Source of the DNA: Otatea glauca
Taxonomy: Eukaryota > Streptophyta > Magnoliopsida > Poales > Poaceae
Direction: 5' to 3'
Assembly (NCBI GenBank): GCA_036346275.1
Contig: CM070721.1
Location: 1,562,452-1,626,451 of the forward strand
DNA: 64,000 nt
Shown: piece by piece, positions 46,380 to 57,001 of the stretch
How the letters are laid out: every line of letters begins with the position of its first letter
Numbering within the stretch: position 1 is the first letter of the stretch
Position numbers and translations under genes: made by a program
The notes under the pieces: model-generated
Database searches by the model: none
Seen by the model: the letters and a program-made list of their open reading frames with translations, nothing else
Told to the model about the DNA's origin: nothing

Positions 46380-47468
46380 TTATTTCGCGTTGTCATTGGC
46401 GTTGGCCATGTCAATGGCGGGCCTCTCGACGTCCTCCATGTCCTCCTCCCGGACGAACACAGTCTGGTCCAGCACCGATGCCGAGCGGCCCGCCGCCGCG
46501 GTGCCGAGCGGGTGCGGCGGAGCAGGAGGCGCACCGGGGTTCACGCTGTCGGCGTCGACCGCCTCGTCTGCAGGGACGAAGACGCCCGTCTCCTGGTCGG
46601 GCACCCACGCGTCCTCGCCGGCCTCGCCCTCCAGCGCGTCGACCTCCTCGTCCGGCAGCACCGTCTCATTCTTGCGGTTCAGCGCAGCCTCCACCTGCGC
46701 TGCGGTGACCGTCGCCGCGGCCGCAGCGCCGTCGTCGTGGACAACGTTCTGCTCCTCTGGTTGGGCGCTACTCGAGTGATTCTGAGCTCCTCTCCTGTGA
46801 ACAGATCACCGATGCTGTACAGTCATCTCATCAGTTTATCAAAATCGCGTGAACTTGTGCTCGGTGTTACTTGAATCACAGGTTCATCTTCTTAAATCAC
46901 ACTTTGTTCTTTGAAATGGTGGTATCTTCAATACTTCCATGTTGGCTACTTCTGGATTCAGAATGGAGTCAACAACTATATGATCATCTCTCAAAAAAAA
47001 AAAATCGGTTGCTATGAGTTCCTCTTGAGATAAATCAATGCCAAAAGATGGAGTAAAACTAAACAAAGTTGGAAATTTTTAAGATCACCAACAGCAGGAC
47101 ACCTAGAAGCGTCTAGAGCTGATCGAAGTGAACAGGTGGACAAAGGTTTCATTCAGATTTTTGCAGTGTTGCACGCAAAAGCATGCGCTGATGGCTGATG
47201 CACAAACAGACAAGAGAAGAAGCTCCACAACCATGCAAGGGATACGATCAAAACGCCCCATGGCCATCAGCTCTTGACAAGCTCCACCAACCGTAAACGG
47301 CTAAACTAAAGCAAAAAAGTACAAGAAAAAAAAAAAGCGAAGGTGACAATAGCAGAGCATAAGCTTCCTTTCGTTAGTTAGTCACCTGAAAGAGGCAAGA
47401 AGAGGGGCACCGGTTTGTCCGGCGACGATCCGACGGCCGGCGACGGCGGCCAGTGCTCGTGCGGCCAT
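46380..47468 (-). CDS. LEA-like, probably mitochondrion-targeted small acidic protein, 165 aa
   Basis: Two exons: 47386-47468 (MAARALAAVAGRRIVAGQTG...) and 46380-46794, joined through donor TTTCAG|GTGACT and acceptor TTCACAG|GAGAGG, giving exactly 166 codons. The N-terminus is Arg/Ala-rich without acids, as in mitochondrial presequences. The mature part is acidic and low-complexity, with WVPDQETGVFVP at 91-102, reminiscent of the WVPDPxTGxYxP motif of LEA_3 (PF03242) proteins, and LDQTVFVREEDM at 136-147. LEA proteins are usually stress- or seed-induced. The exact family is uncertain. The first ATG gives the only start preceded by a plausible leader. The intron (46795-47385) holds an open minus-strand stretch (SFGIDLSQEELIATD) of unknown origin. 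Confidence 0.65.
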
Positions 47469-47971
47469 TGAACAGCAGCTACCGACCGCACAAGTTAAGT
47501 GTGGATCGCAGAGCAGGGAGTTTGAGAGCACGAGCTTATCCCCTGAATGATGAGTTCTTTCTCCTGACTCCTGCTCCTTGCGCGGTGCCTTGATCTAGTG
47601 CTTCCAATGCAAGTGCAAGAGGGCAAGAAAGGAGAGGGAACCATGCTGCTGCTGGCCTGTTGCATCCGATGCCACCGCCCTTTTCACCAGATATGACCAC
47701 GTCACAGCATCTCTATACTAGTACTAGGTTTGTTACAGTGTCCAAGCGGAACAATTTTTATTATTTATTTTTATTACTAACCTGTCGTTAGCTTTTATTT
47801 CCAAATCCGACCTTTCTAACCATGACACCACCTGTTACATGGGTAGACAAATACTGTCGTGCCACGGCATAAGTCTAGCTAAATGTATTTCTTGCCATGC
47901 TACTGGTAGCGATGGTGTAGCTACAACACTACCATGCCACTGGTATTAGAGTGACACGATTTGGTCTCGCC

Positions 47972-48199
47972 CAGGGTTCACAAAATCGAAACCGTGAAAA
48001 ACCGTAAAAATCGCTTGAAAAAGGGTTAAGAAATCAATTTTTTTTTGAAAAAGTCCAAAAAAACGAAAACCGTTCATTTTTTCAAAATTTTTATTTTTTT
48101 AATTAGACCGGTTTATCGAGTGGTTTTGTATCTCAAACCGGAGCGGTATGGTCGAAAACCGCAAAAACCGAGCGGTTTACCACGCTTTTGTGAACCCTG
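47972..48199. mobile_element. hAT-type MITE, copy 1 (228 bp)
   Basis: Ends CAGGGTTCACAAAA and TTTTGTGAACCCTG are perfect inverted repeats, with AAACCG-rich subterminal sequence. The 8-bp flanks (GTCTCGCC and ATCACACC) match at 5 of 8 positions, consistent with an aged target duplication. A relative is at 57605-57930. Confidence 0.7.
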
Positions 48200-48510
48200 A
48201 TCACACCATGATGATTGGCTTGGCAATGTTGTCTTGCCACAACAGTTGGTGACATGGCAAAATATATAAAAAAAATTAAAATAAAGTTAGAAAGGGTTAT
48301 TAACAAAATATTTTTCAAAAAAATATTTATAAAAAGTATGCTCTTATCTTAAATAAATGTTAAGTTCTAAACTTTAAAATACTTATCTTTAAATCTTAAA
48401 AAATTGCCTTTCTTTTTTCTGTTTAAGGCATAGCCTCATGCGGAAACAGTTTTTTTAAGTAAATTTCAAAAAAAACTAAAAATTTATTACAAATTATCAT
48501 AAAACTACAT

Positions 48511-48785
48511 GTTTTAGCTTCTATTTCACAAAACTCTATATTCTAGAGAATTTATCTCACAAAACTATAGGTTTTAGAATTGATCGTTTCCTGTAACAGG
48601 TCTGACAGTATGTGCCCATATAACAGCCCCATGCGGCCCTATTTTCCGTTTCACTCGCACGTAAAGCTGTCATGTAGGCTTATACTGTAAGGCCTATTAC
48701 AAGAAACAATTAATCATAAAACATGTAGTTTTACGATAGAAGTTCTCCTAAAATCTGTAGTTTTGCGAAATAGAAACTAAAATAT
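48511..48785. mobile_element. MITE related to 8445-8702, with ~35-bp arms
   Basis: GTTTTAGCTTCTATTTCACA on the left pairs with the complement of TTTTGCGAAATAGAAACTAA on the right. The interior (TTTTAGAATTGATCGTTTCC, AACAGGTCTGACAG) matches the MITE in the chaperonin pseudogene. Target duplication not resolved. Confidence 0.6.
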
Positions 48786-48792
48786 GTATTTT

Positions 48793-48934
48793 GAGAGGTG
48801 CTTCTATGTTTTTGTTTTATAGTTACACAAATATTAAAGTATGAATGAAAAATAGATGAGTGGTTACTTACCCCTTCGTTTACTTTAAGATTCGTGCAAC
48901 TTGTATTGGGAGGGAAAACACTGAAGCACTGCTC
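48793..48934. mobile_element. Mutator-type MITE, copy 2 of 3 (142 bp)
   Basis: GAGAGGTGCTTCTATG...CTGAAGCACTGCTC, flanked by ATGTATTTT and ATATATTTT (8 of 9 identical). It lies seven bases from the end of the previous MITE. Same family as 3064-3206. Confidence 0.75.
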
Positions 48935-48943
48935 ATATATTTT

Positions 48944-50101
48944 TTTTATAGTTTATACAAGAAATTCGTAGTTTTATGAAATTTACTTTTTTTTTTCTTT
49001 GTGCTATTTTTACTGAAAGTTTCTTTGTGCTGTTTACTAGAATGGTTCACTGCTAGTAGTGAAGTTCCATTCATACTTTGCAACTCAAATGAAGTTCGAC
49101 GCAGACTTTGCAAGCAACCTTGTTCCCTATGGGTAGAGCGTAGACTAGCTATGCTGTGTGCATGAATCACCCATATGCCGACACGTTTATATCGACTTTG
49201 TATTATGCTGTCGGTGCCGCAGATCAAAGCCTGAAGAAAGCGCTGATCAGTTTTCAGTCGAAGAAACTCGTAACTGAACCTTGTTCCTCGACAGCACAAA
49301 GCTTGGCAAAATTTCCCCAGAAATCGTCGATTAATCTTGATGTGAAAACGACTCATAGAGTTGAGTCAAACGTGAAATCTCCCCGGGCAGGGAAGCAATG
49401 TTTTACCAAAAATTGCAGCAAGCAGTGTCATCAGGATCACCAAAACTAGCAACGTGCATTCCTGCTGGTAGGTATACGCTTCTTTGTGTTGGTTAGAAGT
49501 TAGAACAGGGTTAACCAAATGAGATGGCATGCAAGAGGGATCAGCTTCTGCAGTCAACATCATTGGAGAAGCCTCTCGAAAATTATGTGATGCTAGCAAG
49601 ACATCATGGCTAACGTACAGTAACTTCACGTTGAGAGGCCATCTGGATTCTCCAGTTGAAAGAGGCCTAAACCTTTTGCATCAGTAAAAAGGCACATATT
49701 CCAATGGGACAAATCATTCCATCCACACCGTGACACCGCAGAGGCAGAGCACAAGCACAAAGCAGAGGTCACTGCACAAGAACAATAATATTCACGCCAA
49801 GGTGACAATGTCTAAAGCAAATATGCTTCAGGGTCTGTTCTTCGGAAGAAACCAGACTGCACTAGGCAAAAAGTACTGCTTTATTCAGACCTAGTACTGA
49901 TTTACGAGTGCGGCTTAGGTAACTTGTAGCTACAGCCATCACCATTAGTCCAGTGCAGCCTTCAGCGTATGCTTCCATCACAACCTGAAACAGGAAGAGT
50001 GAAATTTCAGAATCTGCACTTTAAAACCGAGATGAGACAAGTCCACAAATGGGCTTTCGTTCGATGGACTGGTACAATGGAGTATCTTGCTTTGCTTTAC
50101 C
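48944..50101. other. No gene recognised; 3' flank of the small interrupted gene
   Basis: Mixed-composition sequence without recognisable domains. The 49970-50101 part lies immediately after the stop codon of the minus-strand gene at 50102 and is probably its 3' untranslated region. Confidence 0.4.
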
Positions 50102-50257
50102 TCATGGCTTGAGATCCTTGACGATGAAGTTCTGGCGGCTGATGGTGTTCATGACAACTGGTGGCCCAGCAGTGCGAGGCCAGGCTTGAAACTTCTTGTC
50201 CGTCGCTTGCAGAGATAAGACACCATACTCCCCAAATATCTTCTTCTCAACAACTAA

Positions 50258-50929
50258 GGTGGCGTTTGGTTGGATGGATGGAGGTGGATGGGATATGGCG
50301 GTCTCTGGATTTAGAGCCATTCAATTGTTTGGTTGGGTGGATAGGGTGGATATGACTGTCTAGTTTTTTGGAATATTCCTTCAAGATGTAGAAAAAAGGC
50401 CGTATGAGTTCATCCAGTTTGTTGTACGAAGAGGTATACTCGGTCAAATTCAAATTTCGTCAAAGTATACTCGATCAAATTCAAATTTCAGTCAAATTTT
50501 ATCCGAAAATTCAAATTTCGGTCAAATTTTGACCGAAAATTCAAATTTTGTCAAAAATTCAAATTTGTTCAAAAATTCAAATTTTGTCCAGAAATTCAAA
50601 TTTCGGTCAAATTTTGTCCAAAAATTCAAATTTGGTCAAATTTTCTCCAAAAATTCAAATTTAAGTCAAATTTCATCGAAACATTTCAAACCAAATTTCG
50701 AAACCTTTATTACAACTAGCCCATCCATCCTTATCAATGCAACCAAACAAAAAATTAGCTCATGCTATCCAATTCATCCATCCAACCAAACAAAACATTG
50801 GCTCATCCCTATCCACCCAACCAAACAACTACCTGGATGGTTTCATCCCATCCAGGTTGGATGATCATATCCCATCCAGGTTGGATGATCATATCCCATC
50901 CAACCTCATCCAAGCAACCAAACGCACCC
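50258..50929. mobile_element. Tourist/PIF-Harbinger-like element (672 bp) in a coding exon
   Basis: Ends GGTGGCGTTTGGTTGGATGG and AAGCAACCAAACGCACCC are inverted repeats, flanked by TAA at 50255-50257 and 50930-50932, the usual Harbinger target. GGATGG/CCATCC-rich arms flank a tandem AAATTCAAATTT-type core. No transposase. A 25-bp direct repeat (CATCCCATCCAGGTTGGATG...) occurs twice at about 50845-50895. Confidence 0.8.
50440..50720. repeat. Low-complexity tandem array of AAAATTCAAATTTCGGTCAA-like units
   Basis: About ten imperfect units of 20-30 bp, each a variant of TCAAATTT(TG/CG)GTC(C/A)AAAATTC. The array lies in the middle of the Harbinger-like element. Confidence 0.75.
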
Positions 50930-50999
50930 TAAGTGATCACAAGCATATGAGATGGCAAAGGAGCCAACAACACCAGCGATGATGTGCTTGGCAGCCATT

Positions 51000-51419
51000 G
51001 AAACTGCACAATTTAATACACAGAAGTTGCAAACAGAGGGCAGTTTTTTTTAAGGAAATAGGCCCGAAGTTTCATAGACTACATATGTAAATAATGGAAG
51101 TACCATCATGCCATACAGATACTTGTAATGGGCATGGAAACATTTATGTAGATTATCAGTTGCACAGGGGAGCAAAAACTTTTGCTCCATTTAGAAGGTT
51201 GCACATTCAGTTGAACATTTGAATGTGACACTGCAAACCTGAACCACGGTGCTTCGAAGTACCAGTATTGGCTGGATGCTATAAGGGAGAGGTAAAGTTG
51301 AATACTTTATGGATATGTCCACTCTATGGTAGTATCTAAGTTATCCTTTATAACGAGATGCATACGCGCGGCGCCACGCCGCGCACTTGCGCCGTGACAC
51401 CGCGCGAGGGTTAGTTTCC
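51000..51419. other. Upstream flank of the small gene
   Basis: Probable promoter and leader of the minus-strand gene at 50102-50998; no clear TATA box chosen. Near 51366 there is a GC palindrome-like phrase (GCGCGGCGCCACGCCGCGC) that recurs in variant form near 52240 and 52895. Confidence 0.35.
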
Positions 51420-52060
51420 GGATAATCAGTGAAATTTAGCATTGTCAGAATTCTTAAAAATCGCAAAAGTTTTATCATGCTTTGAAATTTTTATCGTAGC
51501 TTAGGCATGCTCTCAGGGCCCTCCTCAAAAAGTTTCGAAAATTTTCAACATGCTTTAACAGCTCAATTAAATAAGTGAAGTTGCTTTAAATGCATTAGCA
51601 CCATTATCAGATTTTTTAAAAATTGCATAAGTTTGATCATAATCTAAAATTTTTATGGTATCTTAGACATGCTCTCTGGACCCTTCTCAAAAAGCTTGAA
51701 ACAAATCAAATTCGTTTGATGGCTTTGGAAAACCAAAAACAACGGAATTTAAAGCATTCGGAATTTCTAAAAATCGCACAAGCTTAATCATGGTCCAATT
51801 TTTTTATGATAGCTTATGCATGCTCTCAGGACCCTTATAAAAAAGTCTAAAAAATTTCCAACATGATTTATTATCTCCATTAAATCAGTGGAGTTGCTCT
51901 TAATACATTAGTAGCATTGTTGGAATTTTTAAAAATTGTACAAGTTTGATCACGATCCGAATTTTGTAGGTAGCTTAGGCATACTCTGAGGACCCATATC
52001 AAAAATTCCAAAAATTTCTAACAATATTTGATAGCTCAATTAAATCGAAATTTTTTACCT
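51420..52060. repeat. AT-rich block of ~180-bp units, copy 3
   Basis: About four diverged units with phrases such as AGCATTGTCAGAATT, TTTGATCATGATC and TAGCTTAGGCATGCTCTCAG GACCC. Same family as 4295-5715 but without recognisable ends. Confidence 0.5.
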
Positions 52061-53430
52061 CAACCGATGAAAAAACCTAAGCGTAATACACATTTTTTAG
52101 GGGTTTTCATATAAGGAGGACACGTGGGGTCTTCCTGGACCGTAACTCTATGGACTCTATGGAGTATAATAAAAGGTAGTATACCAGTATGCACGCATGC
52201 ACACTATCTGTTGTGATTAGGTTTCACTAGCATGTTGGACGCGGCGTGCCACGCCGCAGGCGCCGCCTTCCACACGAGAAAGTTGAGTTTTTTTTTCGGG
52301 AAAAAGGCCTAAACTTAATGGTAAAAAAAAGCGAGAAGAAATATATGTTTTTTTTCGGGAAGAAGGATCCGTACGTTTTTTCCGACGGAAAAGGACCTAA
52401 ACGTAATTTTGATTCTGTGGAAAAGGACCCGAGCGCAAGCATTAAAAACACATAAAGGACTTAAGTGTGATATATATTTTTTTTTGAAAAAAAAGGACTT
52501 ATTCGTAACGTAAAAGGACCTAGACGTATTTTTTTGTGGAAAAGGACCCGAGCGCAACCCTTAAAAACGCATAAAGGGCCAAATCGTAATATATATTCTT
52601 TTTCGGGAAGAAGGACCTGTTCGTAATTTTTTTTACGGACAAGGACCAGATTGTAATTTTTTTTGTAAAAAAGGATCTATCCATAAAAAAAATGACCTAT
52701 CTGTAAATTTTTTTCGGCTCGGCTCGCGGTTTGAGCCGAGCTGCGAGCCGAGCCGGCTCGGCGACACGTGGATGCTCTCCCCATCCAGAGACTCTTCAAA
52801 CTATAGTAGGGTTATTATTTGCTTTGATGAGCTATTCTTCAAGCCCCAATAAAGTCTGGATGGGTCACACATTAGATATGACTAGGTAGGTTTGCGCGGC
52901 GGCACGCCGCGCCGAGTAGATTTTGGTCGAAGAAAAAAAACCGTAGAAAAAATATAAGGATATTTTGGAGTGCACTATCGAGACGTAAAATATAAGATAT
53001 TAAAAAATGGGACGCAAAAAAAAAACACGGTAAAATTTGAGCGCGTCTCCGTAGAAAACATGACATAAAAAACAAGTGGTCATAAAGGCGCTGCGCAAAT
53101 CACATAACCCTCGCCTCCTGTAAACAAAAAACCAACATGTCGTAAAAAGGGGTCCTTTCGCAAAATCCGGGCTCTCTAAAAAATATGAGCTTTATGTAAA
53201 AAAATATAAAATTGATAAAAATAGACTAATACATAATTTCTTATAAGTTCAGGGACTGTCTTGCGAAAATCCAGAAGTTTCAAGGGCCTCCTCGCAAATT
53301 CCAAGTCTTTGTACAAAAAGAAAGGACTTTTATGTAATTTTCAAAATATTGGAGGGGCTTTTTGCAAAAAAACGGCACGCGCGAGCTCAGCCGAACGCTG
53401 GCGCCACGCGTCAGGCGGGAAAATTCGGAG
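52061..53430. other. Degenerate repeat-rich DNA, no gene
   Basis: Successive variants of AAAAGGACCTAAACGTAAT and GGACCCGAGCGCAA recur about every 40-60 bases between 52300 and 52700, suggesting a decayed short-period repeat. A GGCTCGG/GAGCCGAGC inverted motif lies at 52725-52762. No coding sequence recognised. Confidence 0.45.
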
Positions 53431-53433
53431 GCG

Positions 53434-53506
53434 AGAGCGCTCGGGCGGAGTCGAACACGCGATCTCTCGCTTACAACGCACGCGCTCTACCACTGCGCTG
53501 CCGCGC
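53434..53506 (-). tRNA. tRNA-like sequence, probably a decayed tRNA-Thr(UGU)
   Basis: The minus strand reads GCGCGGCAGCGCAGTGGTAG, an A-box-like start with a GCGC/GCGC D-stem, then a GTTGTAA anticodon loop (anticodon TGT), and GTGTTCGACTCC, a B-box-like T-loop. The anticodon stem CGTGC/GCGAG has one mismatch, and the T-stem and acceptor 3' strand pair poorly. I judge it a tRNA-derived sequence or pseudogene, not a working tRNA. Confidence 0.4.
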
Positions 53507-53791
53507 CGTTTGAATCTAAACGCTGCGATTAACTACTTAAGCCTGGCATCCCGCTTAATCCAGTGGGCGACGTGGCTCAACGGTTTGCGCGCCGTACGAA
53601 CGACGTCCCGGTTCACTGGTCACGCGAGCCACGCGGAGAGGCACGGCGCGGCCACGACGCTCCAAGGGTGACGTGGATGGCGCGAGCGACGGGGAACTCT
53701 CCAAGCTTTATATACGGAAGTATTCATCACATGATTAGCTGATCCAATTTTGGTTACGAGAAAAAAAATCCTGGCTTCATCTCTAGAACTA

Positions 53792-54002
53792 GTCCCTCCG
53801 GTTACAAAAGGAAGTCCATTTTTACTTTTTAAAGTCAACAAGATGACACTTTTGACCACTAAATTTTATATCATATTCTAGAAAAATAATTATAAAGTGT
53901 AATGTTATGAAAGTATTTTTGGTAACAAATTTACTCACCATTTTCATATCCATTCTTCTTCTTTTAAGGAAAGGCGACATCCTTTAGTGACTGGAGTGAG
54001 TG
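53792..54002. mobile_element. Stowaway-like MITE (~210 bp)
   Basis: Starts at a TA with GTCCCTCCGGTTAC and ends near GTGACTGGAGTGAG, imperfect inverted repeats of Stowaway type. The right edge is approximate. Confidence 0.5.
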
Positions 54003-54865
54003 TTTATTAGCAAAAACTGAATTCGAACAAAAACAATTCCCGAGCCAGCATGGAAGTAAAAAATCCAATAGCTATATGCTTACATGCAGATAACACAGAT
54101 TGTGAGTTGTAACAAATGTAGCCTAGCCTATAAGGCTAAAATAGGCTCATACTATTGCAGCCCTCAGGCAAAAAGCACTAGTAACCTTTTATTGAAGATG
54201 GGATCCACTTCAGAGCTCCCAGTGAAATTGGAAACGCATTCCATATTTTGAACAGCAGAGGAGACCAACCAAGGAAGAAAGATTTCAGATTATCTATCAG
54301 CATTGAAACTGTGAAGCCATGCAGGTGAATGAATTACGCAAGATTTCTGACATGTGTCCCTTATACAGAACAAGGCACCAACAGATTTGCCTGATCTTTT
54401 CTTTCCCCGCCTACTGTTTGCTCATATAGTCGTATGTTGGTGCTTAGTGGTTCAGTAATAATCACTAATCAGTACTGAGCTAGGTTAAATTCTATTACTG
54501 CGTAGTGTAAACAATTTGACCAAGTAAACCTTGTAATTTCTGGCTCTTGCGATATTTATTTGAAAACCAGTAGCAGTTTAAACATGGGGTCACTCAGTTG
54601 ATATGGAGGTGTATCACGGAAAACTGATGACTTGGTACAGGATAATTTGCTCCAAAATCATACAAAAGAAACGTATCAGATTCCCAGACTCTCTTAATAA
54701 CATACAAAAAAGCAATCACAGCTCATGTGTGTTTCAGATTCATAACCATAGGAATACTCTGCAAACCAAGGAAAACAAAAACTACTAATAATACATGGAA
54801 TTTCAGGACAAGAAACCAACTTATTCCATATAGAATAAGCAACGTTAAACTCACTAGGAGCAGCA
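54003..54865. other. 3' flank of the ABCF gene
   Basis: The part next to 54865 is probably the 3' untranslated region of the minus-strand ABCF gene. No other gene seen. Confidence 0.4.
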
Positions 54866-57001
54866 TTACTCTTCGACTTCCTTTTTTATTTCTTCCAATA
54901 GTTCATCCTTGTAATCCTCAAATGTGCCATCATATTTCTTCACGGTGCCATCCTCTACAACCCATATCTCACTTTTCTGTTCATTGTCACAAACTCGAGA
55001 TATCAATCGAGAATCGTGACTGACCAAGACCACACCTCCAGTGAATTCATCAAGCGCATCTGCCAACGCGTCAATACTTTGCATGTCCAAATGATTCGTT
55101 GGCTCATCAAGTAGGAGAATGTGAGGATGCGACATTGATATTGAAGTGAACACTACACGGGCCTTCTGACCACCAGATAATTTAACTATTGGAGTGAGAT
55201 GGTTGTGACCTGGTAACCCAAACTTTCCAAGCTTGGCACGGACAGCCTCCGCTTTGCTCATTCCCTCCTGGTCAGGGTGGATCCTGAGCAAATACTGAAC
55301 TGCATTTTCCTCCATTGTCAACAAGTCAACAAAATGTTGTGAGTACCGCCCAATTCTCAGCTTCTGGCTCTTCCTGACCTCTCCTTCAGATGGCGTAAGA
55401 TCACCAGCAAGTAGATTAAGAAGAGTAGACTTCCCTGCCCCATTGGGCCCAACAATGGCAACACGTGTTCCCATGTCAATGCCAACATCAACACCTGACA
55501 GCTTGAAGTCCGGCCGAGAAGGGTAGCTGAACCCCACTTCAATGAGCTGAAGGAGCGGTGGTGTGAGCAAAGTGGGCTCAGGGAAGTGGAATTCAACTTT
55601 ATAGTCAAGCCACTTCTGCGGCAGATCCACTGGCTTCACGTCATCATCGTCATTCGCCACATTCTTCCCCTTCCCCTTGCTCTTGGCAGCATCTTTATTC
55701 GCCTTTGACATTGCCTGACCTTTAACCTTATCTTGCGCAGCCTTGCTCCCAGACTTCCTTGCTGCTTTCATCTGCTTCTCATAGATCTCAAACTTCTTGT
55801 TCACCTCCTTCCTCTTCTGCTCATACCCACTCTCAAAATCATCAAAATTGCCACGATACACGTGCAAACACTTATCGTGCAAATGTATGATTTCATTGCA
55901 CACTGTGTTCAAGAAGTCCCGGTCATGGGACACAACTATCAATGTCTTCTTCCACTGCGAGCACAAGTACTGTTCCAACCAAAGCACAGCTCGAAGGTCC
56001 AAATGGTTAGTAGGCTCATCGAGGAGCAGCAGTGTCGGCTGCATGAAGAGTGCACGGGCAAGCGAAATGCGCATCCTCCAGCCACCGCTGAAGGACTTTG
56101 TGGACCTCGCCTGCATAGCCTGATCGAACCCTAGCCCCGCAAGGATCTTGGATGCACGCGCCCGGGCTGCATCAGAGTCCCGGAGATTGAGCTTCTCATA
56201 CACCTCAGCAAGCCGCTCGTTGTCCTCGGCGTCGTTAGAGGCCTCAAGCTTTGCCTGCTCTTCACGGAGTGCCGTGAGCTCTTCATCGGCCGCAACCACC
56301 GCCTCGATCGCGGATCGATCGTCACCAATAATCTCCTGCTCCACAAGCAGGACATCAATGTTCCGGGGCACCGGGACCTGCCGCCACGCGAGAAGCTTCA
56401 GCAGGGTGGATTTGCCCATGCCGTTGGGCCCGACCAGGCCGTACCGGCGGCCGTGCGAGATCCGGAGCGAGGCGCTCTTGAGAAGCTCCTTTCCGCGCGC
56501 GGACACAGAGAAGTTCTCGAGGACGATGTCCCTGACGTTGTCATCCGCGCCGTCCACCTCGGCGGCCACGGCTGATCCAGGGACGCGCGCGCCGATGACG
56601 ACGGAGAAGGCGTCGCGGTCGTCGCGTAGAGCCTCCTGCTTGGCGGCCTCGGCGGCCGCGGCTGCCAGCGCCTCGCGCTTGTCCTTCTTCTTGGAGTCCT
56701 TCTCCGACGGCGCGACGGCGTTGAGGTCCACGGTCGCGCGGGCCGGCTTGGGCTTGGCGGCGACGGCAGCGAGGTCGGCCTCGTCCTCCTCCTCGTCGGA
56801 GGGGGGCAGGTCGATGTCGCCCATGTAGGACGACGCGGGTGCCTTCGAGGGCTTAGGTTTTGACGCCACCGCCTTGGAAGTCTTGGACTTGGACGCCGGC
56901 GCGTCCATCGAGGCGAGCATCGCGGACACCGACATAGGCTTTTCCTTCTTGCCGCCGGCGCCGGCAGCGGAGGAGGACGAAGAGGTGTCTTTGCGGCCCA
57001 T
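54866..57001 (-). CDS. ABCF4: ABC transporter F family member 4-type ATPase (GCN-like), 711 aa
   Basis: A soluble twin-ATPase protein of the ABCF/GCN20 group, which acts on ribosomes and translation and has no membrane segments. Single exon. The charged N-terminus (MGRKDTSSSS, KKEKPMSVSAMLASMD, IDLPPSDEEEDE) matches plant ABCF4. Domain 1: Walker A GPNGMGKST ~191-199, signature SFSGGW ~303-308, Walker B LLLLDEPTNHLD ~324-335. A Lys-rich linker follows (~390-450). Domain 2: Walker A GPNGAGKST ~518-526, signature LSGGQ ~608-612, Walker B ~628-639, then H-loop VLVSHDSR. All catalytic residues are present and the length fits the family. The ATG at 57001 is chosen because MGRK starts the conserved N-terminus; the 66 codons upstream in frame are probably leader. 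Two MITEs lie 200-930 bp upstream of the start. Confidence 0.96.
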   Translation of the reverse strand: MGRKDTSSSSSAAGAGGKKEKPMSVSAMLASMDAPASKSKTSKAVASKPKPSKAPASSYMGDIDLPPSDEEEDEADLAAVAAKPKPARATVDLNAVAPSEKDSKKKDKREALAAAAAEAAKQEALRDDRDAFSVVIGARVPGSAVAAEVDGADDNVRDIVLENFSVSARGKELLKSASLRISHGRRYGLVGPNGMGKSTLLKLLAWRQVPVPRNIDVLLVEQEIIGDDRSAIEAVVAADEELTALREEQAKLEASNDAEDNERLAEVYEKLNLRDSDAARARASKILAGLGFDQAMQARSTKSFSGGWRMRISLARALFMQPTLLLLDEPTNHLDLRAVLWLEQYLCSQWKKTLIVVSHDRDFLNTVCNEIIHLHDKCLHVYRGNFDDFESGYEQKRKEVNKKFEIYEKQMKAARKSGSKAAQDKVKGQAMSKANKDAAKSKGKGKNVANDDDDVKPVDLPQKWLDYKVEFHFPEPTLLTPPLLQLIEVGFSYPSRPDFKLSGVDVGIDMGTRVAIVGPNGAGKSTLLNLLAGDLTPSEGEVRKSQKLRIGRYSQHFVDLLTMEENAVQYLLRIHPDQEGMSKAEAVRAKLGKFGLPGHNHLTPIVKLSGGQKARVVFTSISMSHPHILLLDEPTNHLDMQSIDALADALDEFTGGVVLVSHDSRLISRVCDNEQKSEIWVVEDGTVKKYDGTFEDYKDELLEEIKKEVEE

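Larger units (their letters stand above)
50102..50998 (-). pseudogene. Small membrane-anchored protein gene split by a Harbinger-like MITE
   Basis: The two coding pieces are 50930-50998 (MAAKHIIAGVVGSFAISYAC) and 50102-50257 (ending AWPRTAGPPVVMNTISRQNF plus 8 residues). Without the 672-bp insertion and one TAA target copy the frame is continuous and 74 codons long including the stop, with no other lesion. The N-terminus has one hydrophobic segment. The WPRTAGPPVVMN and ISRQNFIVK motifs resemble a short conserved plant protein that I recall, without certainty, as annotated with mitochondrial complex I (ESSS-type). As it stands the insertion adds stops, so the product would be truncated after about 23 residues unless the element is spliced out. 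Confidence 0.72.

Noticed and set aside
50440..50720. CRISPR-like regular repeats
   Set aside because: Units are contiguous, imperfect and of one composition, with no unique spacers; it is a low-complexity tandem array within a MITE in a plant genome.
53434..53506. Functional tRNA gene
   Set aside because: Acceptor and T-stem pairing are poor and the anticodon stem has a mismatch; kept only as tRNA-like.
56148..56828. 226-residue open frame on the plus strand
   Set aside because: It is the antisense shadow of the GC-rich ABCF4 N-terminal coding region.
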